Source: Altererythrobacter sp. XM-24bin4 (GTDB lineage: Bacteria > Pseudomonadota > Alphaproteobacteria > Sphingomonadales > Sphingomonadaceae). From it: DNA of 64,000 nt. The notes beneath the pieces were generated by a model. It did not search any database, was not told the origin of the DNA, and was given only the letters and a program-made list of their open reading frames with translations. Shown piece by piece: positions 35,130-44,092 of this stretch; position 1 is the first letter of the stretch; each line of letters starts with the position of its first letter. The translations under genes and the position numbers were made by a program. The stretch spans positions 711,183 through 775,182 of the forward strand of contig QCWG01000001.1 in assembly GCA_003149575.1 (NCBI GenBank), given 5' to 3'.

Positions 35130-36262
35130 CTGTCCTCGCCCAATGTTGGCGAAGGCTTGTCCAGCGCCAACTCTGCGTCGGAGAATCTAAACGGGCTGCG
35201 CACGCCGGGCATTCCGTCTAGCTTCACCTGCATGCCGCGGGCTTGAATCTGGGGGTCTGCGAAGACTTCATCCAGATTGTTGATCGGGCCGGCAGGTACG
35301 CCAGCTTCTGCGCAGTGGCGCAGCAAAACATCGCGTTCCCAAAGAACGGTTTCTCGAGCGATCATGGTGTCGACTTCTTCGCGATTGGCGACACGGGCTT
35401 CGTTGGAAGAAAAGCGGGCGTCATCGAGCAGATCATCCCGGCCCAGCACGTTCAGCAGCTTGCGAAACAGATTGTCGTTTGCAGGTGCCAGCACGACCGG
35501 GCCGTCCTTGCTCGGGAATACGCCATAGGCGCTGACTTGCGCATGCGCATTGCCCATACGCGGCGGATTTGTGCCGGTCGCGAAATAGCTCGAAGCTTGG
35601 TTTGCGAGCAGTGAGACCGAGCAATCGAGCAAGCTCATATCGATCCATTGTCCCCTTCCGGTGCGCTCGCGCATCAGCAGCGCCGCCTGAATGGCATTGG
35701 CGGCATATAGGCCGCAGGAAAGGTCAGAAATCGAGACGCCGAACTTCATGGGATCGCCGCCGGGCTCACCGTTCAAAGACATGAATCCGCTCATGCCCTG
35801 GATCACGAAGTCGTAACCGGGTTCGTTGCGCCGTGGGCCATCCTGTCCGAAGCCTGTGACCGAGCAATAGATAAGCTGAGGGTTTGCCCTCGACAGCGTC
35901 GGATAATCCAGGCCGAATTTAACGAGCTTTCCCGGAAGGAAATTTTCGAGCACTACATCCGCCCCGGAAGCGAGCCCGATAACATTGGCGATATCTTCCT
36001 GCTGGCGGAAATCCGCTACGAACGAACGTTTTCCGCGATTGCAGGCGTGATAGTAGGCCGAGGTCTTTTCGCCATGATGCTCGACCCAGGGTGGCCCCCA
36101 GATACGCGTATTGTCCCCCTCCGGCGCTTCGACCTTGATCACATCCGCGCCCAGATCGGCGAGGATTTGCCCTGCCCATGGCCCAGCCAGCACTCGCGCC
36201 AGCTCAAGCACTTTGAGCCCGGCCAGCGGGGCGTTCGGGTTGCGAGGCTTTTCGAGCCACAT
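35126..36262 (-). CDS. CaiB/BaiF family CoA-transferase
   Basis: A 378-residue class III CoA-transferase. The N-terminal [21 protein letters not shown], the [12 protein letters not shown] turn and the [17 protein letters not shown] segment are typical, and the catalytic Asp is expected in [11 protein letters not shown]. It transfers CoA between a CoA ester and a carboxylate; the substrate is not clear (candidates are succinate or a dicarboxylic acid). It begins three bases after scoB, so it is cotranscribed with scoA-SnoaL-scoB. Its stop overlaps that of metK. Confidence 0.92.
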   Translation of the reverse strand: MWLEKPRNPNAPLAGLKVLELARVLAGPWAGQILADLGADVIKVEAPEGDNTRIWGPPWVEHHGEKTSAYYHACNRGKRSFVADFRQQEDIANVIGLASGADVVLENFLPGKLVKFGLDYPTLSRANPQLIYCSVTGFGQDGPRRNEPGYDFVIQGMSGFMSLNGEPGGDPMKFGVSISDLSCGLYAANAIQAALLMRERTGRGQWIDMSLLDCSVSLLANQASSYFATGTNPPRMGNAHAQVSAYGVFPSKDGPVVLAPANDNLFRKLLNVLGRDDLLDDARFSSNEARVANREEVDTMIARETVLWERDVLLRHCAEAGVPAGPINNLDEVFADPQIQARGMQVKLDGMPGVRSPFRFSDAELALDKPSPTLGEDS

Positions 36263-36265
36263 GGG

Positions 36266-36931
36266 CTATGCGCTCAGCGCGACTTCATATTTCGCCGTTG
36301 TCTGGGCGGCGATATCATCTTCCGTCACACCCGGTGCCAGCTCGATCAGGCGGAACGGGCTTTCGTGATCCTTGCGGTGAAATACACCCAGATTGGTGAT
36401 GATCATGTCGACCACATTGGTGCCTGTCAGCGGCAAGATGCATTCGGGAATGAACTTTGGCTCGCCCGCCTTGCTGGCGTGATCCATCACCACGATGATC
36501 TTCTTCACGCCAGCAACAAGGTCCATCGCGCCGCCCATGCCCTTGATCATCTTGCCCGGGATCATCCAGTTGGCGATGTCACCGTTTTCGGCAACTTCCA
36601 TCGCGCCCAGCACAGTCAGGTCGATATGCCCGCCGCGGATCATGGCAAAGCTGGTTGCGCTGTCGAAATAAGCGCTGTGCGGCAGCTCGCTGATGGTTTG
36701 CTTGCCAGCGTTGATCAGATCCGGATCGACTTCGTCGTCATAGGGGAATGGGCCGATGCCCAGCATGCCGTTTTCGCTTTGCAGCGTGACATGCATGCCA
36801 TCGGGAATATGGTTGGCAACCAGCGTCGGGATACCAATGCCAAGGTTGACGTAATAACCGTCTTCCAGCTCTTGCGCCGCACGCGCGGCCATCTGGTTGC
36901 GGTCCCAGCCTTTTGCTTCAGCGCTCATCAT
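36266..36931 (-). CDS. scoB: 3-oxoacid CoA-transferase subunit B
   Basis: The beta subunit of succinyl-CoA:3-ketoacid CoA-transferase, which activates acetoacetate with succinyl-CoA. It is 221 residues from ATG 36931 (or 220 from ATG 36928). The SENG motif with the glutamate that forms the CoA thioester is in LQSENGMLGIGP, near residue 53, and the N-terminal YYVNLGIGIPTLVANHIP block is conserved. The start overlaps the stop of a SnoaL-like gene (ATGA), an unusual spacer between the two subunits. Confidence 0.95.
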   Translation of the reverse strand: MMSAEAKGWDRNQMAARAAQELEDGYYVNLGIGIPTLVANHIPDGMHVTLQSENGMLGIGPFPYDDEVDPDLINAGKQTISELPHSAYFDSATSFAMIRGGHIDLTVLGAMEVAENGDIANWMIPGKMIKGMGGAMDLVAGVKKIIVVMDHASKAGEPKFIPECILPLTGTNVVDMIITNLGVFHRKDHESPFRLIELAPGVTEDDIAAQTTAKYEVALSA

Positions 36932-37461
36932 TCGGCCTCCGTCTCGGCAAGGTCAGCAGGAACCGGCAGCTTGTCATTAGCGGCCTGCCACAGGATCGAG
37001 AAAACCTTCCAGCCATTTTCGGTTTTTACCAGCTGGAAGCTGTTGATGCCGGTCACGAAGACAGGGCCATCCGCACTACTGGTGCGGCCTTCATAGGCGG
37101 ACCAGACTTGGGCGAGATTGCCATAGACTTCCATCCGGTTGCCAGTTTCGATCTCGAAGAACCCTTGGCTCATCAGAAACTCCTCTGACCGCGCAACATA
37201 GCCATCCACGTCATACGAGCTGTGGCCGTCGGTCCCGATTGGCGTGAGACGCGCATCTTCGGTCATCAGAGCTCGCATCTTGTCCCAGTCGCGCGCCGCG
37301 CCGACCGGGCCTGAGATCACATCATAGACGCCATCAATAGTGGTTTGAATGGCGGCTTGTTCATTGACCACGAGCTCTACTCCTTCGGGATGACTTGCGA
37401 ATGCCGGGTAGGCGGGTATGGCAGCGAGCGCGAGCGCAACTGCGAATGCGATCGGATTCAT
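36928..37461 (-). CDS. SnoaL/NTF2-like fold protein with signal peptide
   Basis: A 177-residue protein. Residues 1-23 are a Sec signal peptide (MNPIAFAVALALAAIPAYPAFA) and the rest is an NTF2-like domain: IQTTIDGVYDVISGPV, RDWDKMRALMTEDARLTPIG, and YGNLAQVWSAYEG with a conserved SFQLVKTENGWKVFSILWQ end. It overlaps scoA upstream and scoB downstream by ATGA, so it is translationally coupled to both. A periplasmic protein within a cytoplasmic CoA-transferase operon is unusual. Function unknown. Confidence 0.85.
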   Translation of the reverse strand: MNPIAFAVALALAAIPAYPAFASHPEGVELVVNEQAAIQTTIDGVYDVISGPVGAARDWDKMRALMTEDARLTPIGTDGHSSYDVDGYVARSEEFLMSQGFFEIETGNRMEVYGNLAQVWSAYEGRTSSADGPVFVTGINSFQLVKTENGWKVFSILWQAANDKLPVPADLAETEAE

Positions 37462-38165
37462 ACGGCTTCTCTTTCGCGCACCGTACGGAACTCGATCTTC
37501 TTGTCGTATGGCGCGCCCACAATCATGCGGTTCACGAAGACACCGGGCAAATGGATGCAATCCGGGTCTAGCTCGCCGACGGGCACGATCTCCTCGACTT
37601 CGACGACGCAGACTTTGCCGCATGTCGCCGCGGGCTGATTGAAATTGCGTGCGGTCTTCCGGAACATCAGATTGCCGGTCTCATCCGCTTTCCACGCTTT
37701 GATGATCGACAAATCGGCAAAAATTCCGTGTTCCAAGACGTAGGTTTCGCCGTTGAAGTCTTTGTGTTCCTTGCCTTCGGCGACCTGTGTTCCAACCCCG
37801 GTCTTGGTGTAGAATCCGGGGATGCCTGCGCCGCCGGCGCGCATGCGTTCGGCCAGGGTACCTTGCGGGCAGAATTCAACCTCCAGTTCGCCGGACAGGA
37901 ACTGGCGCTCGAACTCCTTGTTCTCGCCCACGTAGGAACTGATCATCTTCCTGACTTGCTTGGTGCGCAACAGCTTGCCGATCCCCTCGTTATCGATTCC
38001 GGCATTGTTGCTTGCAAAGGTCAGGCCCGAGACGCCACTGTCACGGATCGCGTCAAGAAACCGCTCTGGAATTCCACAAAGGCCAAAGCCTCCGGCGGCG
38101 ATCAACATGTTATCTGATAGCAGCCCTTCCAGGGCGGCCGCGGCATCGGGAAAAATCTTTTGCAT
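37458..38165 (-). CDS. scoA: 3-oxoacid CoA-transferase subunit A
   Basis: The alpha subunit of succinyl-CoA:3-ketoacid CoA-transferase, 235 residues. It shows the glycine-rich MLIAAGGFGLCGIPERFLDAI, SNNAGIDNEGIGKLL, GTLAERMRAGGAGIPGFYT and KVCVVEVEEIVPVGELDPD blocks of the family. The start is ATG 38165. It is the first gene of the operon scoA-SnoaL-scoB-CaiB, which would convert acetoacetate to acetoacetyl-CoA, a substrate of the hbd product. Confidence 0.95.
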   Translation of the reverse strand: MQKIFPDAAAALEGLLSDNMLIAAGGFGLCGIPERFLDAIRDSGVSGLTFASNNAGIDNEGIGKLLRTKQVRKMISSYVGENKEFERQFLSGELEVEFCPQGTLAERMRAGGAGIPGFYTKTGVGTQVAEGKEHKDFNGETYVLEHGIFADLSIIKAWKADETGNLMFRKTARNFNQPAATCGKVCVVEVEEIVPVGELDPDCIHLPGVFVNRMIVGAPYDKKIEFRTVREREAV

Positions 38166-38337
38166 CAATGACTCGGAGGAGTTCGTATGAAGAGGGTTAC
38201 GTAGCGGCAGCGCTTAGCGTCTTGAAAGCCGGCTGTCATCCGCTCTCTTGATCGAAAACCGTCGCGCCTTGGTCGGTGCGGGATTGCGAAATCGCTTGAA
38301 TGGTACACTCCTGCGCTTGCAACCAAGGGGTAGTGAA

Positions 38338-39084
38338 ATGCGAAGAAAATCAATGCTGGCTGCATTGGCCAGTGTCGTAATTGCTTGGGGCACGCCAGCA
38401 TTGGCCGATCCGGCAAGCGATGCAGTGGCAGACCAAAGCCGAAGCGAAGCAGATCGGGCGCTGGATGAAGGGCGCAACCCGGTTGAAGTTTTGCGTTTCT
38501 CAGGACCAAAAGAAGGCGATGTTATTGCCGATTTCATGGCCGGAGATGGCTACTACAGTGCATTGCTAGCAGAAATTGTAGGCCCAAGGGGCGCTGTCTA
38601 TGCGCTCAATCCTGCTGCATTCCACAACCCGGAAATCTGGGAAGCGAGAACTGATAAGCATAGCAATATCCGGCCAATCGGAACTCGCAATCGTGCCATG
38701 GTTTTGGCGCCCGATAGTGTCCACATGATCTTCACCAATCAGACCTTTCATGACATCTACTGGACATCCGAGCGCTTCCAGATGGAGCGGATCGACGAAC
38801 GCGCGATGCTTGCCAACTGGTTTGCGGCGTTGAAGCCGGGAGGGCACGTAATTGTAATCGATCATGTCGGACAGTCCGGGGATACCCGGGAAGTGGTGGA
38901 TGCGGTCCACCGGATTGATCCCGCCACAGTGCTCGCGGCAATGCAGGCGGCAGGGTTTGTGCTTGTCGGCCAGTCGGATATGTTGCGCCGCAGCGATGAC
39001 GAGATGACGAAATCCATCTTCGATGAGAGTGTGCGCGGCAAAACCGACCGCTTTATGATGAAATTTCAGAAACCTACGGAGTGA
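38338..39084 (+). CDS. Class I SAM-dependent methyltransferase-like protein with signal peptide
   Basis: A 248-residue protein whose first 22 residues are a Sec signal peptide (RKSMLAALASVVIAWGTPALA). The rest resembles the COG4798 predicted methyltransferases: VLRFSGPKEGDVIADFMAGDGYYSALLAEIVGP is the SAM-binding turn, and LKPGGHVIVIDHVGQSGDTREV the central strand. Activity in the periplasm, where SAM is scarce, is unexplained, as for the whole family. ATG 38338 has AAGGGG eight bases upstream. Divergent from scoA. Confidence 0.85.
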   Translation: MRRKSMLAALASVVIAWGTPALADPASDAVADQSRSEADRALDEGRNPVEVLRFSGPKEGDVIADFMAGDGYYSALLAEIVGPRGAVYALNPAAFHNPEIWEARTDKHSNIRPIGTRNRAMVLAPDSVHMIFTNQTFHDIYWTSERFQMERIDERAMLANWFAALKPGGHVIVIDHVGQSGDTREVVDAVHRIDPATVLAAMQAAGFVLVGQSDMLRRSDDEMTKSIFDESVRGKTDRFMMKFQKPTE

Positions 39085-39125
39085 TAGCGCTAAGGTTGTT
39101 GCGCATTTTGCAACACAGGATGTTC

Positions 39126-39143
39126 TTTTCGCACTTGCGAAAA
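39126..39143. repeat. Perfect inverted repeat TTTTCGCA-CT-TGCGAAAA
   Basis: Eight-base arms with two bases between, 42 bases after the methyltransferase stop and about 20-40 bases before the candidate small RNA. Position suggests an operator for that RNA or a structural element. Confidence 0.4.
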
Positions 39144-39164
39144 ACAATGCTGCACTGCAAATAG

Positions 39165-39232
39165 TCGGTGCCTTTTAGGCATCCTCTCCCAAAGACTTTC
39201 AAGCCCGGTCATTATTGACCGGGCTTTTTTCT
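39165..39232 (+). ncRNA. Candidate small RNA with C-rich loop and intrinsic terminator
   Basis: Hairpin GGTGCC-TTTTA-GGCATC at 39167-39183, then a single-stranded stretch beginning CCTCTCCCAAAGACTTTC, then the strong terminator AAGCCCGGTC-ATTATT-GACCGGGCTTTTTT. This two-hairpin layout with an anti-Shine-Dalgarno C-rich stretch is seen in alphaproteobacterial trans-acting small RNAs. A promoter is less clear (TTGCGA-N17-CAAATA at 39135-39163 would start at about 39170). The alternative is the methyltransferase transcript terminator. Confidence 0.45.
39201..39232 (+). terminator. Intrinsic terminator
   Basis: AAGCCCGGTC and GACCGGGCTT form a 10-bp stem with a six-base loop, followed by a run of six T. 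It ends the candidate small RNA and/or the upstream gene. Confidence 0.9.
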
Positions 39233-39266
39233 TGCCTGGCCTGCATTGCTTCGCGAAGGGAGTGAG

Positions 39267-39482
39267 GTGAAGGAAGTCGCGAATGTCGACTTTGACGAAA
39301 CGCTGAAGGACTCACGCGCAACCGTCACGCCGCGGATGGAAGCCGAGTATCGCAAGATGAGCGGCGAGCTGAAGAAACGTGCGCACGAAGTTCAGCAGAT
39401 CGGCTTTGTACACGAGGGGATGCTTGAATCGACCCGGGTCGCGAAGCATGGCAGCTCGCCTGAAGAGAGCGGGATCGAATAA
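39267..39482 (+). CDS. Small hypothetical protein
   Basis: A 71-residue hydrophilic protein with a helical, charged middle (RMEAEYRKMSGELKKRAHE) and no membrane segment. I start at GTG 39267 (VKEVANVDFDE), which has GGGAG a few bases upstream; a TTG at 39246 is possible. No family recognised, but the composition matches that of coding sequence. It converges with the mechanosensitive channel gene. Confidence 0.6.
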   Translation: MKEVANVDFDETLKDSRATVTPRMEAEYRKMSGELKKRAHEVQQIGFVHEGMLESTRVAKHGSSPEESGIE

Positions 39483-39494
39483 GAACTCTTGCGT

Positions 39495-40586
39495 TTACGG
39501 CTCGCCCGCCTTCGGGTGGCCGTTGGGGACTTCGAGCCGGTGGCGGATCAGCGCATCGGGCTGGTTCTCGCGCAGCCATCTGAGCATGTGTTCGCGAAGG
39601 TCACAACGCAGCTGCCAAAGTTCGCCTATTGTGCTGGCGCTCACTGACAAACGCAGCTCGACACTTTCGGGATAAGCCTCAGTCATGAGAAGCGCCATAT
39701 TGCGTCCGTCATAAAGCTCATGCGCCCGGACGAAGCGCTCAAACTCGGCGCGAATCGGCGTCACATCGGCGATTGGATCAAGGTGCAGCATGACAGGACC
39801 GGAAAGCTTTTCGTTCTCGCGCGACCAGTTTTCAAAACTTGCGTCCAGGAAGCGCGACGTGGGCACAATGATCACCCGCTCGTCCCATGTGCGGACAGTG
39901 ATGAAGCTCATCCTGATCTCTTCGACGCGCCCTACTTCACCGTCGACTTTGACAAGATCGCCGAGCCTAAGTGGCTCGGTCAATGCGATCTGAAGGCCAG
40001 CGATCAGTGACTTGAGTGCGGGTTGAGCTGCTGCACCGATGGCCAGAGCAGCGAGACCTGCAGAAGCCAGCATTGTCGTGCCGATTGCTCGCACCGATGG
40101 GATAGTAAACAGCATCAGGCCAACGGTAATGACGATTATCCCGAACGTCAGAACGCGCGAAAGCACAGCTAGGCGGGTCCGCCGGCTGCGCATTGCAACA
40201 GGATCATCGCTGATCTCGATTCGCGCTTCGATGGCGGCGGTGAAGCCCTTCACTGCGTTATAGGCAATCCAGCCGAGCAGAGCGGGTCGAAGGAACTGAG
40301 CCAGCGGTTCCCACAGCAATCCCAGCGACGCATCATATTGCGCCGCGAGTGTGACGGCGATGGCGATAAAGGACCATTTGATCGGCGCACGGATGCGGCC
40401 GACTATCTCGTCATCGACATTTGTCTCCGAAACGCGGGTTACGCGGCTGACAAGGTGGAATGCTGCGCGGTAAATCAAATAGGCAATAACGACCGCGACC
40501 GCGACAATCAGCGCGGATACGGTGATGTCATAAGCCAGAGCATTCAAATCGATGCGCCAGCTAGCTGGATTGATTTGGTCAAACAT
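39495..40586 (-). CDS. Mechanosensitive ion channel family protein (MscS type)
   Basis: A 363-residue protein starting at ATG 40586 (MFDQINPASW; GTG 40625 is possible). Membrane helices occupy residues 20-45, 65-105 and 140-185. The pore helix is rich in Ala and Gly (AGLAALAIGAAAQPALKSLIAG) and the MscS beta domain includes RLGDLVKVDGEVGRVEEI and RVIIVPTSRFLDASFENWSR. The second MscS-type protein in the window; it lies 27 to 66 bases after polA on the same strand. Confidence 0.9.
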   Translation of the reverse strand: MFDQINPASWRIDLNALAYDITVSALIVAVAVVIAYLIYRAAFHLVSRVTRVSETNVDDEIVGRIRAPIKWSFIAIAVTLAAQYDASLGLLWEPLAQFLRPALLGWIAYNAVKGFTAAIEARIEISDDPVAMRSRRTRLAVLSRVLTFGIIVITVGLMLFTIPSVRAIGTTMLASAGLAALAIGAAAQPALKSLIAGLQIALTEPLRLGDLVKVDGEVGRVEEIRMSFITVRTWDERVIIVPTSRFLDASFENWSRENEKLSGPVMLHLDPIADVTPIRAEFERFVRAHELYDGRNMALLMTEAYPESVELRLSVSASTIGELWQLRCDLREHMLRWLRENQPDALIRHRLEVPNGHPKAGEP

Positions 40587-40652
40587 TGCGAGCGGCGTAT
40601 GTGCTGAATTGGCATTTTGCAACACATGCCGGAAATGGCTCAGTTGTGCCGG

Positions 40653-43496
40653 TCAATGTGCAGCATCCCAGCTGATGCCTGTTCCGATCTCAATGCCCAG
40701 CGGCACATCCAGTTCTACGGCAGGCCCAGCAGCTTCGGCCATGACCCGTTCGATAATGGGTGAGGCCGCAGCGACGTCGCCTTCGGGCAGTTCGAACACA
40801 AGCTCGTCATGCACTTGCAACAGCATGCGCACGTGGCCGAGACCGGCGTCTTCCAGCGCGGGCATCATGCGGACCATGGCACGCTTGATGATATCCGCGC
40901 TGGTCCCTTGAATCGGCGCATTGATCGCGGCGCGTTCGCTGCCCTGGCGTTCTGCAACGTTCTTGGAGTTGATCCTTGGGAACCAGGTTTTGCGACCGAA
41001 CAGTGTTTCGGAATAGCCGCGCTCGCGAACCGTCTCCAGTGTCTCGTGAATGTATCGCTGGATGCCGGGAAACCGCTGGAAATAGGTGTCGATCATCGCT
41101 TGCGCCTCATCCGGCTCTACCTCCAGCCGCCCGGCCAGCCCCCAACGCGAAATGCCATAGAGTATGGCGAAATTGATCGTCTTGGCCTGCGCCCGCGTAT
41201 CGCGGTTGACTTCACCGAACATCTCTTTGGCTGTTCGCGCGTGAATGTCTTCGCCTTGCGCGAAGGCCTCTTTCAACGTCGGGACGTCGGCCATATGCGC
41301 AGCTAACCGCAATTCGATCTGGCTATAGTCAGCGGCCAGCAAGACGTTGCCTTCATCTGGGACAAAGGCTTCTCGGATCTGGCGCCCGATTGGCGTCCGG
41401 ATCGGGATGTTTTGCAGATTGGGGTCAGTTGATGACAGCCGGCCAGTTTGCGCGCCGACCAGCGAATAGCTGGTATGCACACGGCCCGTGTCGGGATTGA
41501 TCGCTTCTTGCAGAGCGTCGGTGTAGGTCGATTTCAGCTTCGCAAGCTGACGCCATTCGAGGACTTTCTTCGCGATTTCCGCGCCTTCGCCGGCGAGTTT
41601 TTCCAGCACGCTGTGGTCGGTTGAATACTGCCCGCTCTTGCCTTTCTTGCCGCCTTTGAACCCGAGCTTGTCGAACAGAATGTCACCCAGTTGCTTGGGG
41701 CTTCCGACCGTGAATTCCTGTCCCGCTATGCCGTGAATTTCCCCTTCGAGCCGAGCTGTCTCCTTGGCGAATTCTTCTGAAAGTCTGGAAAGGCGTGCCC
41801 GGTCTACCTTGATGCCGTGACGCTCCATTTGGGCCACTACAGGAATGAGAGGGCGGTCGACCCGCTCATAGATGCGCGTGCCACTTTCATCAGCTAGCCT
41901 TGGTTTCATGTGACGATGCAAACGCCAGGTTACGTCGGCGTCCTCGGCGGCATATTCGGTAGCGCGATCGAGATCCACTTCCCCGAAAGGAATCGCTTTC
42001 TTTCCCGTCCCGCAGACTTCCTTGAAGGACAGCGGAGTGTGGCCCAGATGACGGTCAGACAATTCGTCCATGCCGTGCCCGCCCATGCCGACTTCACCGC
42101 GACCGGCATCAAGCGTGAAGCTGATGATCATTGTGTCATCAACAGGCGCCACATCGATGCCATACCGCGAAAGCACGTTGATATCGTATTTGATGTTTTG
42201 ACCGATCTTGATGACCGAATCGTCTTCCAGCAGCGGCTTGAGAGCGGCCACCGCCTGGTCACGATCAATCTGCTCGGGCCTTTCGGCGAACATATCATTG
42301 CCGCCATGTGCAAGCGGTATGTAGCATGCGTTATTCGGGCCTAGCGCGAGGCTTACGCCGACCAGCTCTGCGCGCATTGCATCCAGGCTACTGGTCTCGG
42401 TGTCGACGGCAACGAGGCGTGCGGCGGTTGCGCGTGTGATCCACGCCTCAAGACGCTCCATGGTCTGGACTGTCTCGTAAGAGCCGCGATCCACAGCCGG
42501 CATCTCTGGCAGCGGTTGCCGGCTGCCCTGTGCCGAAGCAACGGCGCCTTCAGTTTCCTGTTTTGCAGGGTTCAGATTGTTGGGCCGCTCCGGGCTTCCC
42601 TTCCCAGAATCCAACCGCCGCAAAAGCGAACTGAACCCATGCTTTTCCAAGAACGCTGCCAATGGTTCGGGAGGCACGCCATCGAGTTTGAACTCATCGA
42701 GCGGTTGCGGAAGATCGCAATCCTCCTTGAGAGTGACCAAGACCCGGCTCATCTCCGCGTCTTGTCTGCTTTCCAGCAGCCGCTCTTTCAGTTTTGACTT
42801 CTTCATCTCCGGCGCAAAATCCAGCGCTGCGGTTAGCGAGCCGTGCTCTGCGATCAGCTTGCTTGCTGTCTTGGGACCAATTCCATAGATCCCGGGAATA
42901 TTGTCGACACTGTCGCCCATCAGCGCCAGCACATCACCCACCAGCTCGGGTTTCACCCCAAACTTCGCCTCTACTTCTTCGATGTAGATCCGCTGGCTCT
43001 TCATCGTATCGAGCATATCGATGCGCGCCGGCCCATTCGGACCTTCTCTCTCGCCAACAAGCTGCATCAGATCTTTGTCTGAAGACACGATTGTAACGTC
43101 CCAGCCCTGCGCTTGCGCGGCACGGGCATAGGTTGCAATCAGATCATCTGCTTCCAGACCCTGCTCTTCGATGCAAGGGAGACTAAACGCGCGGGTCGCA
43201 TCGCGGATCAGTGGAAATTGTGGCACCAAATCTTCCGGTGGAGGGGGGCGATTGGCCTTGTATTCGGGAAAAATATCGTTGCGGAAAGACTTCCCCGAAG
43301 CGTCGAGAATCACCGCAAGATGGGTTGGACCATCTGCTTCATCAAGGTCAGTGGCCAGCTTCCAGAGCATCGTGGTGTAGCCATAGACTGCGCCTACCGG
43401 TGTGCCTTCGGGATCGGTGAGCGGCGGAAGCCTATGATAGGCGCGAAAAATGTATGACGATCCGTCGACGAGATAAAGATGCTGATGCTCGGCCAT
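40653..43496 (-). CDS. polA: DNA polymerase I
   Basis: A 947-residue PolA with three domains: 5'-3' exonuclease (residues 1-300; LVDGSSYIFRAYHRLPP and VSSDKDLMQLVGE and the GDSVDNIPGIYGIGPKTA helix-hairpin-helix), a 3'-5' proofreading domain (VAVDTETSSLDAM and KIGQNIKYD), and the polymerase domain with DYSQIELRLAAH at about residue 720, AQAKTINFAILYGIS and LLQVHDELVFELPE. All catalytic acidic residues are visible. It fills repair gaps and removes primers. Confidence 0.98.
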   Translation of the reverse strand: MAEHQHLYLVDGSSYIFRAYHRLPPLTDPEGTPVGAVYGYTTMLWKLATDLDEADGPTHLAVILDASGKSFRNDIFPEYKANRPPPPEDLVPQFPLIRDATRAFSLPCIEEQGLEADDLIATYARAAQAQGWDVTIVSSDKDLMQLVGEREGPNGPARIDMLDTMKSQRIYIEEVEAKFGVKPELVGDVLALMGDSVDNIPGIYGIGPKTASKLIAEHGSLTAALDFAPEMKKSKLKERLLESRQDAEMSRVLVTLKEDCDLPQPLDEFKLDGVPPEPLAAFLEKHGFSSLLRRLDSGKGSPERPNNLNPAKQETEGAVASAQGSRQPLPEMPAVDRGSYETVQTMERLEAWITRATAARLVAVDTETSSLDAMRAELVGVSLALGPNNACYIPLAHGGNDMFAERPEQIDRDQAVAALKPLLEDDSVIKIGQNIKYDINVLSRYGIDVAPVDDTMIISFTLDAGRGEVGMGGHGMDELSDRHLGHTPLSFKEVCGTGKKAIPFGEVDLDRATEYAAEDADVTWRLHRHMKPRLADESGTRIYERVDRPLIPVVAQMERHGIKVDRARLSRLSEEFAKETARLEGEIHGIAGQEFTVGSPKQLGDILFDKLGFKGGKKGKSGQYSTDHSVLEKLAGEGAEIAKKVLEWRQLAKLKSTYTDALQEAINPDTGRVHTSYSLVGAQTGRLSSTDPNLQNIPIRTPIGRQIREAFVPDEGNVLLAADYSQIELRLAAHMADVPTLKEAFAQGEDIHARTAKEMFGEVNRDTRAQAKTINFAILYGISRWGLAGRLEVEPDEAQAMIDTYFQRFPGIQRYIHETLETVRERGYSETLFGRKTWFPRINSKNVAERQGSERAAINAPIQGTSADIIKRAMVRMMPALEDAGLGHVRMLLQVHDELVFELPEGDVAAASPIIERVMAEAAGPAVELDVPLGIEIGTGISWDAAH

Positions 43497-43700
43497 ATGT
43501 GCTTGCTAGCAGCGCTTTGCCCCGCGTGTAAGCCGTCATTCTGGCGATTTTCCCACACGTTGCGCGGGGAATGAGGTGAACGACCAACGGTGAAGAATAA
43601 GGCGGAAAAGAGGCGAGAACGTGTGGTTTCGCTTGCATTGCCACATTCCAGCCATTATTTAGCTAGTCGAAGCGATGCGAGAAGCTCGCTTTGGCAGACC

Positions 43701-43713
43701 CAGATCGGATCTG
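43701..43713. repeat. Palindrome CAGATC-G-GATCTG in the lipoprotein leader
   Basis: A 13-base perfect palindrome 33 bases before the lipoprotein start; the longer pair GGCAGA/TCTGCC encloses it. It may be an operator or an mRNA-leader hairpin. Confidence 0.4.
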
Positions 43714-43745
43714 CCTTACACACTTGCTGATCGAGGATTTATATT

Positions 43746-43988
43746 ATGCGTAAGATCGTACTTGCTGCTGCTGTTGCAGCTTCTGCTCTTGGCCTGGCTG
43801 CTTGCTCGGAAACTGCTGATTCGGCTGCTGAAACTGCAGACGCAATGGCTGCAGACGCTGAAGCAAACACCGACGCAATGGTTGAAGCTACAGACGAAGC
43901 TGCTGGTGAAGCTGCTGACGCAACTGCAGAAGCAGTAGACGGCGCTGTTGAAGCTGCTGAAGAAGCTGCTGCTGAAGTTGCTGAGTAA
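43746..43988 (+). CDS. Ala/Glu-rich small outer-membrane lipoprotein
   Basis: An 80-residue lipoprotein: a signal peptide with lipobox LAAC at 17-20 (MRKIVLAAAVAASALGLAAC), then about 60 residues made almost only of Ala, Glu, Asp and Thr. The pattern AETADAMAADAEANTDAM continuing to the end suggests one long amphipathic helix, as in Lpp-like spacer proteins. GAGGA precedes the ATG by eight bases and a terminator follows. Ala codons are largely GCT and GCA, unlike the GCG/GCC of neighbours, which suggests high expression or a special origin. No family recognised. Confidence 0.8.
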   Translation: MRKIVLAAAVAASALGLAACSETADSAAETADAMAADAEANTDAMVEATDEAAGEAADATAEAVDGAVEAAEEAAAEVAE

Positions 43989-44021
43989 TTTCAGCTCAAA
44001 TCGATTTTTCGATTGAAATAG

Positions 44022-44053
44022 GGGCGGTGCCAGCGATGGTGCCGCCCTTTTTC
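44022..44053 (+). terminator. Intrinsic terminator after the lipoprotein gene
   Basis: GGGCGGTGCC facing GGTGCCGCCC with a short loop and a small internal mismatch, followed by five T. Confidence 0.8.
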
Positions 44054-44092
44054 TATGCTGCGGCTTAAGCACCGCGAAATAGGTAAGAGGAA

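Noticed and set aside
36047..37096. Long plus-strand ORF of 349 codons opposite the CoA-transferase operon
   Set aside because: It overlaps three well-supported genes in antisense and has no recognisable domain.
39103..40626. Exact 15-base match GCATTTTGCAACACA at 39103-39117 and 40612-40626
   Set aside because: In 64 kb a few exact 15-base matches are expected by chance, and the flanks do not agree.
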